13,512 nucleotides of DNA. Source: Jimgerdemannia flammicorona. Its lineage: Eukaryota; Mucoromycota; Endogonomycetes; Endogonales; Endogonaceae. The notes beneath the pieces are model-generated. The model worked only from the letters and a program-made list of their open reading frames with translations, was not told where the DNA came from and ran no database searches. Position numbers and translations under genes: made by a program. How positions within the stretch are numbered: position 1 is the first letter of the stretch; every line of letters begins with the position of its first letter. The stretch is from contig RBNI01004757.1 in the NCBI GenBank assembly GCA_003990745.1, positions 1 to 13,512 of the forward strand, written 5' to 3'. Below are positions 8,601 through 13,512 of this stretch, one piece after another.

Positions 8601-9240
8601 GGCACCACTCGACCTCCATCATCTCCCAAACTGTATGTCCCCAGCACTCCGCAGTCAGAACCCAATCAATCCTAGTGCCCAGCCCACCAACCCAGTGTGT
8701 ATATAGATGCCGCTCCTCGTTCTGAAGTCGCATAGCATCCACCAGTGAGCTGAGCTGTTCCACCTCTTCCCATTTCTCCAATCCCCCACTCCTTCCTGCC
8801 ACACCCTGTCCCCCATCAGTTCTATCCAGTCGACTCTCCTGTACCATATTAAAATCACCCCCCAAACAGTCCAACCCAGCCTCAACCAAGAGCCCAGAGT
8901 CCCGCAAATCTCCAATCCATGTCACTCGGGTCCCCCTCTCAGCCGGGCAGTAACAAGATCCCACTATAATAGAGTTCCAACCAGGCCTCCGCCACATCCC
9001 CCACACCAATCGACTACCCCAATGTCCAGTGTCCACAATATCCCCTTTCCCCTTCCTAATCAGAATGCCAACTTTACCCTACCAAACTGCCTCCCCACCC
9101 CACTCTCTAGTCCATTCCAGTCTATCTTTCTCTCCCTCACACCATACATCCTGAAGTAAAAAGATATCTGCCTCCAGTTTCTTCAGCCATCCAAAAATCA
9201 TACGTCGCCTCCTAGTCCCCCTAAGCCCATTGACGTTCAT
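5614..9240 (-). pseudogene. LINE ORF2: endonuclease / reverse transcriptase / zf-RVT, with 12 nonsense codons
   Basis: ORF2 nicks the target and copies RNA into DNA. The ATG at 9240-9238 starts MNVNGL, the standard opening of the endonuclease, so this start is well supported. One frame of 1,208 codons then runs to TGA at 5614. Domains: APE endonuclease (NVNGL 2-6, LLQD 28-31, GGDFN 127-131, IDW 191-193, SDHW 216-219); RT (FLDQEKAYDRV near 596-606, GVPQGDPLSP 653-662, FADD 695-698); and zf-RVT (CEEC 1048-1051, H1066, C1071). Internal stops are at 9079, 8482, 8191, 8137, 7873, 7591, 7555, 7204, 7171, 6478, 6169 and 5872: six TAG, five TGA and one TAA. Most look like decayed Gln or Arg codons. 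No frameshift is seen. The first catalytic acid, usually Glu in LQE, reads Asp. Confidence 0.92.
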
Positions 9241-9299
9241 GGAAAAATGTTGGTTGTACTGTTCATATTGAATTATATAAAGTGGTGAAATCTCTCCAT

Positions 9300-11185
9300 C
9301 TACAATTCCATGCTCACTTCCTCTCCAGCCAGATCCAGGTTTCTTTCTGCCGCAATCTCAGCTTCCACATTTTGTTGTTCATTCAGAGCTGCCAATAATT
9401 CCGCACAGTCCTCACCATCCACCATCTCCATTGTCACTCGATGCTCCTCGCACACCACCTGCCACTTTTCCAGTCCCTTCCTTGGCCCCCACAGATATGC
9501 TGCCCTTTCATTAGCGATGCCCAAGAGTATCGCCTCCCTTGCCTCCATGACCTCATACTCCTCCGCCTCCAGAAGTGCTGCCATCATCTCATCCCTCAAC
9601 TTCCTCACTACCTCCTCCCCTCACAGCACTCTCCCCCAGAATTCCTCACTGATCACCCGGAAGTCGATCTCACCCAGTTCCTCAGCTGTGACGTTTTGCA
9701 GCACCTTCAACAGCCACTTCTCCCCTCCAACTACCTCTGCCTCCTGCACCACCTCTTCCTCCCCTTCCTTCCGCTCCTCAGTTTGCACAGACTCATCCCA
9801 CCCATCCTCAGACACATCCTCCAGCTCCCCCTCTCCCACCTCAGGAACACCATACTGAACCAGATTATCTACCACCATCGCCGTGTCCACTGCAGCCTGC
9901 TCCGACCTCTGTCCCCCACTCTCCTCCACCTTCCCCCCTTGCTGCCCCTCCTCCACCCAGATACTAGCACTCGCTCCGGTGCCCTTCTCCACAGCCCCGG
10001 ACCCTTTACCCCCCTCCAACCTGGCCAACAAATCCTTCTGCATCTGTCTCCCCTTCGCCTTCTCCCAAAGCACCTTATCCATTCGCACCTTCTTGCCCTC
10101 AATCACCTCCACCACCGTCCTAGCCTCATAAGCCATCCAAGCCTTTCGCCTCCTCTCCACTGCTCCGGCGAGATCCTCAAGTGCCTCCAGCAGGTCCTCC
10201 TCCTCTTCCTCAGACCCTTTCACCCTTGACACCTTGCACTCCACCGGGCCCCACTTCAATGCCACTGGTCAATCTCTGGCCTTCCCGGTATTCTCTGTCC
10301 CAAACAACCTCAACCAGACGTCAACATTGCCTGTTCTGAGCTCAGTCCCCTCCCACACTCTGAACCCAATATCGACCACCTCACCATACTCCTTCACCAC
10401 ATCTGTGACCAGTCTCTTCGCCTCCTCCTTCTTCACTATTGGCAAATCCGCAATCACCAGATGAACTACTCGGGGATCCCAACGCATACACCTCGCCATC
10501 AGTACCGAAATCCCTCCAATTACCACACCTTTCTCCACTGCCTCCAGCAGCAGACTCTCCTCTTCGAACCCCACCTCGACTGCCTCCAGCTTCTTCAAAA
10601 ACTTGACTGAGGCTGCTCCTTTCACCTCACTCACCAACAGCCCCAGCACCATCTTTGCTGTCACCGCCAAGCCACGGAAGCACAGCGTGACGGCGAATTC
10701 TGATTGGGACTTCTTGAGTAACGGGGCCACCACGAGGCCCGTCACACCATCAGCCAGGTCCCCAGATCCCGCGCCACTCCCCTGTCCTGGTCCCCCATCA
10801 ACCGTCACATCTGGATTTTTTTCCAGATTGGCCGTCACACTACCATCAACAGTCCCAGCCTCAGCCACTACTCCGCCAGCCCCCTATGCTGACCCCCCAG
10901 AGGGGAGGCCTCCTTGCTGCTTGAGGAAGCAGCTGCCTTCCCCAGCTCCAGCCAACTGTCCAGTCCCATCACCTGCTTCCCCATCCTGACCTTGTCCACA
11001 AAGGTCATCCTCCCTCCCCCCTGTTGCCTCGCACCGCCTCTGCCGCCCCCTCCAGCCCCACGTCCTCTCATTGACGTGCTCAGCATGCCAAGACCAGCAC
11101 CTTGACCCCCCCCCACATGTTGCCAGTCAAAGGTACTGGGGCCCCCCTGCCCAGTACGCTCACCAGAATGCACATTGCTCGCCAT
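9300..11185 (-). pseudogene. LINE ORF1: RRM-like nucleic-acid-binding protein, frameshifted
   Basis: ORF1 proteins bind the element RNA and form the RNP. The ATG at 11185-11183 in atcaagATGGCG opens a Gly/Arg-rich N-terminus (MRGRGAGGGGRGG) and a basic FVDKVRMGKQ segment. A frame change occurs near 10870-10900, by a run of six C at 10893-10898. After it one frame continues to 9300. This holds an RRM-like region (VVHLVIADLPIVKKEEAKRL, DVVKEYGEVVDIGFRVWEG, about 10300-10480) and then a Glu-rich, probably coiled-coil region (SEEEEEDLLEALEDLAGAVE, about 10140-10210). A helical C-terminus follows (RDEMMAALLEAEEYEVMEA). Stops at 10269 (TGA) and 9621 (TGA) interrupt it. The final TAG at 9300 may be genuine. 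No CCHC knuckle is seen. ORF2 begins 59 nt downstream. Confidence 0.78.
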
Positions 11186-11275
11186 CTTGATAGCACCGAT
11201 ACTTGAAGATATTGCCTAGAGTGTTGTCAGATTCTTGTGTCACCCGAATGTTATAGGTGAAAGGACCATTGTTAT
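11186..11275 (-). other. Probable LINE 5' UTR
   Basis: About 90 bp of mixed composition separates the ORF1 ATG from AT-rich DNA. One minus-strand frame is open (GPFTYNIRVTQESDNT), but it is too short to judge. It does not resemble gypsy gag or protease, so the missing gypsy 5' half is not found here. The left limit of the LINE promoter and 5' UTR is therefore a guess based on composition. Confidence 0.4.
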
Positions 11276-11850
11276 TCTTAATTCTTTTTAATATAATATA
11301 TATATTATATTTATATAATTTTTTTTAGAGTATTGATATAAAAATAAATAAAATTAAATTAAAATTAACTAATTAAAGAGCTTTATTATATTTGATAATA
11401 AAAAATTATACTAGAAGCTATTTATATTCAATAGCTCTTAATATTATTGTCTTTATATAATTAATTATAAATTCTGATTCTTTAATATAGTTGAGTAGAC
11501 AAATGTTTAGAGCCACTCTTTACTATAAATATATATTGTTAATAGTTATATCATATACAAGATTACTTTTAATTTTACAGCAATATATAATTCAATATAT
11601 AGTTATATTATAAATAGGAAATTCAATTTATATCAGATAAGATTGAGATTATTTATTATATTTTACATTAGCTTTATTTTAACAATCACTTCTCTATCTT
11701 ATACAGAAATTAGCACTTTCACTAGATTATATCAGAAGTAAATTTAAAGTACTCTTATGAAGATTCCCAGTATAGCTATCTTTTAGATAAACTTTAATAA
11801 TAGATAGTTATATCACTCAAGAAGGAGAAAATTATATAGCCACCCCAATC
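11276..11850. other. AT-rich block without recognisable genes
   Basis: A+T content is very high with many TA steps and very few CpG. No reading frame of note is present. It resembles the 1-130 flank and the AT-rich blocks produced by repeat-induced mutation in some fungi. Alternatively it is ordinary AT-rich intergenic DNA of a low-GC genome. Composition returns to normal at about 11850. Confidence 0.55.
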
Positions 11851-11875
11851 AGCATGTAGTTATGTCACTTGAGAA
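11805..11875 (+). repeat. Imperfect direct repeat of about 19 bp
   Basis: tagttatatcactcaagaa (11805-11823) recurs as tagttatgtcacttgagaa (11857-11875). They match at 16 of 19 bases, and all differences are transitions. It spans the edge between the AT-rich block and normal-composition DNA. It may be a small local duplication or an old insertion footprint. Confidence 0.55.
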
Positions 11876-12053
11876 ATGGAAGCCTTATATTGATGACCCA
11901 ACAGTTTGGTATACTACTTTTCTTGAGCAACATAGGGTTCTTGGAAAACGGGTGACAAATTACTCACCTCTACAGTTTGAGTCATCCAAAATACTGCCCT
12001 TACACTTACCCCTGCTGTGGCATTACTCGAATTCTCGGGCCTGCAAGAAATAA
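11862..12053 (+). pseudogene. Possible gene fragment, MSLEKWKPYIDDPTVW ORF
   Basis: The ATG at 11862 opens a 63-codon frame beginning MSLEKWKPYIDDPTVWYTTF. The first 30 or so residues are rich in Trp, Tyr and Phe and look like protein. The rest (LPLHLPLLWHYSN) is less convincing. The start overlaps the second copy of the small direct repeat. I do not recognise the family with confidence. The W-x2-Y-x5-W pattern distantly recalls short N-termini of small proteins in Polinton/Maverick-type elements, but this is only a weak impression. It could equally be chance or the first exon of an unknown gene. Confidence 0.3.
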
Positions 12054-12330
12054 CCGGTTGTCTTCGACAACTGATGGGGAAGAGGTTCTACGTATTCCCT
12101 GCACTGCTCGCAACTCTATTTGATTTTGCTCGATTAGAAGATAATATAGGATGGATGAACAAACACGCACGGGTGGTGAGATGGTTGCTACAAACAGCAG
12201 TTGGCTCATAGAGTTGGTTACTTCTCAGATACAACAACGGTGGACCAACCAATGCAACGTCATTCCACCGCCATTGCGTTATGTGATAGGATATAAAAAG
12301 AAAGCATCAGACAGACCTTAAGATAGGCGG
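11978..12330 (+). other. Overlapping open frames of uncertain coding value
   Basis: Two plus-strand frames look partly protein-like. One (12017-12211, extending upstream to about 11978) reads LTPAVALLEFSGLQEITGCL then LFDFARLEDNIGWMNKHARV. The other (about 12150-12320) reads MVATNSSWLIELVTSQIQQR then VIPPPLRYVIGYKKKASD. Neither has a recognisable family, good context or proven splice sites. They may be remnants of a gene continuing from 11862, or chance frames. Confidence 0.2.
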
Positions 12331-12789
12331 TTCGGATGATGATGAAAAGAGGGAAATGTGTAGGTGTAAATATTGCTTCACCGGGTGATGTCACTATCAC
12401 TCCTGCTGCTGATAGTGATGCCGACGGTTCACCCGAGATAACCTCCGCGCCATTCCTTCCATAACTACTTTGGAAGATGCGAGAGTATGGTCATTTTACA
12501 AATTATTTGATTATCAAGGGCACTCTGCACCGTGATATAACCCGATAGCGCCACTACAAGCCACTACAATTCTACTTATGTTGCATACATGTAGTAACAA
12601 AGTAAAGATAAAATAAAAAGGAGGAGACGGTCAAAGCCCCGGGATTTATTTTCCCATCATTGGCGTAATGTGTCAACGCATACATACTATCGTAGATACG
12701 AACGAAGTTCAAACTTTGGCAAAGACCCGTTTCAGTTGTCTCCGATTGTCACGCGTTTGCTAGCGATCGAATTTTGACATCAGGTTTTC
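12331..12789. other. Intergenic region, no gene recognised
   Basis: Base composition is normal and CpG is not depleted, in clear contrast to the gypsy side. Only short frames are present. It contains the inverted repeat at 12391-12418 and an A-rich stretch with ggaggag near 12600-12625. The part nearest 12790 probably belongs to the promoter of the right-hand gene. Confidence 0.5.
12391..12418. repeat. Perfect 9-bp inverted repeat with 10-nt loop
   Basis: tcactatca (12391-12399) and tgatagtga (12410-12418) are exact reverse complements separated by ctcctgctgc. A GT pair could extend the stem by one step in RNA. No T run follows, so it is not a clear terminator. The role is unknown. Confidence 0.6.
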
Positions 12790-12871
12790 TGACGTCATTG
12801 CCAAGACTTTCTTATATGCACTTTTTTTTTTTTCCGCTCTTCTAATTCCTTTCTTCAAGAATCTTGAACAG
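12790..12871 (+). promoter_or_regulatory. Putative promoter with CRE palindrome and T-rich leader
   Basis: The full palindrome TGACGTCA lies at 12790-12797. This is the classic binding site of CREB/ATF-type bZIP factors, which occur in fungi. An AT stretch cttatat (12811-12817) and a run of 12 T (12822-12833) with pyrimidine-rich sequence follow, as is common near fungal transcription starts. The next gene begins within about 150 bp. The assignment is by position and motif only. Confidence 0.4.
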
Positions 12872-12954
12872 GTATTATTGCTTTTCAAGCTTAATGTTTA
12901 CGCCGTTTACTTCCAAACATCAACCTATTATTGACTTACAAAACATTCCCACAG
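12872..12954 (+). other. Probable 83-nt intron before the right-hand gene
   Basis: A donor AG|GTATTATT lies at 12872. An acceptor CCCACAG ends at 12954, preceded by the branch-like ttgacttac at 12931-12939. The size is typical of fungal introns. It would remove the stop (TGA at 12932) that blocks the downstream frame. The upstream exon in the matching phase has no ATG, so the intron may lie in the 5' UTR or a different donor may be used. Confidence 0.4.
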
Positions 12955-12955
12955 G

Positions 12956-13512
12956 AACACATCCTCATCGGGTCCTTCCAGGGGCACTTCGTCAACGACA
13001 TCGCCTTCGACGAACTCGACTTCCTTATCACGTCCCTCAATGGACACTCTGCCAACGACATCGTCTTCCTCATTGCGCCCCTCCATGGACACTTCGCCGA
13101 TGATGAAATCGTCTTACTCATTGCGTCCCTCCACGAACACTTCGCTAACGACGAAATCAAATTCCTCATCACCTCCATCCACGGACACTTCGTCAAAGAC
13201 GTCGCGTCCCTGTAAGGACACTTCGCCAACGGCATCGCTTTCCTCATTGCGTCCCTGCATAGACACTTCGCCAACGACAACATCGCTTTCCTTATCGGAT
13301 TCTTCATCAACTTCCTCGAAGCTTCGGCTTCCCAAACAAGTTCTTGATTCCGCCAGAAACAAACTTCTCGCATTGCACCAAGAGGGAGAGGAAGCTTATG
13401 TGGAACCAACAGAAATAATTTTAGCCCACAATATTTCCCTCGACACTTACGTCAAGTATCGTTTCAATCATCCGAGATTACCGTTACAAATACGCCTAGC
13501 TGATAAAAAAGT
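12956..13512 (+). CDS. Partial protein: Ser/Thr/Pro-rich repeats then a globular domain, cut by window end
   Basis: The frame starting at 12956 stays open to the last base, giving about 185 codons without a stop. The first part is low complexity, with repeats such as SLRPSMDTSPMMKSS and SLRPSTNTSLTTKSN encoded by the minisatellite below. From about 13315 it becomes ordinary protein: LPKQVLDSARNKLLALHQ, EEAYVEPTEIILAHNIS, LDTYVKYRFNHPRLPLQIR, LADKKV. The switch to balanced composition in this frame, and only this one, is the main reason to choose it. The start is uncertain: either a spliced upstream exon (acceptor at 12954) or the in-frame ATG at 13040. The ISLDTY...LQIRLADKKV pattern loosely resembles the opening of Uma2-type PD-(D/E)XK nuclease domains, but the catalytic part lies outside the window. 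Function is therefore unknown. Confidence 0.6.
12963..13289 (+). repeat. Degenerate coding minisatellite, unit about 48 bp
   Basis: Units start at 12963, 13023, 13068, 13116, 13164 and 13242, with lengths 60, 45, 48, 48, 78 and 48. The 78-bp block looks like one unit plus a partial one. The consensus begins cctcattgcgtccctcca and continues with ggacacttcgccaacgac. Every length is a multiple of three, so the frame is kept, as expected under coding selection. A shortened start of the next unit (ccttatcgg) follows at 13290. The repeat also leaves other frames open on both strands, which explains misleading ORFs there. Confidence 0.8.

Larger units (their letters stand above)
5532..11275 (-). mobile_element. 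Non-LTR retrotransposon (LINE) with ORF1 and ORF2, nearly full length
   Basis: On the minus strand the element has a short 5' UTR (to about 11275), ORF1 (11185-9300), a 59-bp spacer, ORF2 (9240-5614), a short 3' UTR with AATAAA and a 24-nt poly(A) tail (the T run at 5532-5555). ORF2 has an APE-type endonuclease, RT and a zf-RVT finger. No RNase H domain is seen, which fits an L1/Tx1-like rather than a Tad-like clade. It is much richer in G+C and CpG than the gypsy element beside it and keeps its frames, so it is younger. Nonsense codons and one ORF1 frameshift make it non-autonomous. I find no convincing target-site duplication. The 5' boundary is inferred from the abrupt change to AT-rich DNA. 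Confidence 0.88.

Noticed and set aside
131..9240. Nonstandard genetic code (TAG read as Gln)
   Set aside because: TAA and TGA also occur at positions expected for Gln and Arg, so C-to-T decay explains the stops better.
9441..10229. 262-codon plus-strand open frame, Leu/Pro/His-rich
   Set aside because: It is antisense to LINE ORF1. Its skewed composition mirrors the Glu/Val-rich coding strand, and it has no domain.
5525..11260. ttcatctgtgac versus ttcttgtgtcac as LINE target-site duplication
   Set aside because: The match is too imperfect and needs gaps. It is likely chance.
12963..13289. CRISPR-like array
   Set aside because: Units are adjacent, degenerate and in coding frame, with no unique spacers between identical repeats.
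12936..13409. 157-codon minus-strand frame with repeated KCPWRDAM-like units
   Set aside because: It arises because the 48-bp repeat is a multiple of three. The plus frame leads into non-repetitive balanced protein and a better gene model.

Overview
The window looks like a repeat-filled stretch of a fungal nuclear genome. The evidence is a decayed Ty3/gypsy retrotransposon carrying a dUTPase domain (a type I know from basidiomycete genomes), an APE-endonuclease LINE with a zf-RVT tail, a U6 snRNA-like copy with a short fungal-type 5' stem-loop, and a probable short intron in the right-hand gene. The exact lineage cannot be fixed from the sequence; a basidiomycete or an AT-rich early-diverging fungus (for example a glomeromycete) would both fit.

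Layout. 1-130 is AT-rich DNA. 131-5531 (minus strand) is the pol part of a Ty3/gypsy element. In coding order it holds the C-terminal part of the protease, a charged linker, a Cys/His segment, dUTPase, an unknown segment, reverse transcriptase, RNase H, integrase (D,D35E) and a C-terminal tail. No LTR or gag is visible. It is full of stops and frameshifts and has almost no CpG. Inside the protease, at 5246-5367 on the plus strand, sits a U6 snRNA-like sequence flanked by a target-site duplication of about 14 bp. Removing one repeat plus the insert restores the protease frame. 5532-11275 (minus strand) is a nearly complete LINE: poly(A) tail, ORF2 (endonuclease, RT, zf-RVT), ORF1 (RRM-like, acidic) and a short 5' UTR. 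ORF2 keeps one frame for 3.6 kb but has 12 internal nonsense codons. 11276-11850 is AT-rich DNA. 11850-12870 is unassigned sequence with normal CpG, some possible coding fragments and a promoter-like stretch. From about 12956 to the window end a plus-strand gene begins. It has a Ser/Thr/Pro-rich minisatellite-encoded N-terminus followed by a globular domain cut by the window edge.

How the parts relate. The gypsy element is oldest, since nearly all CpG is lost and indels are present. The U6 copy landed in it later, probably through LINE-type target-primed reverse transcription. The LINE keeps CpG and frame, so it is the youngest. It now abuts the protease fragment. Nothing in 1-11850 can encode an intact protein. 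The only probable live gene is the partial one at the right edge.
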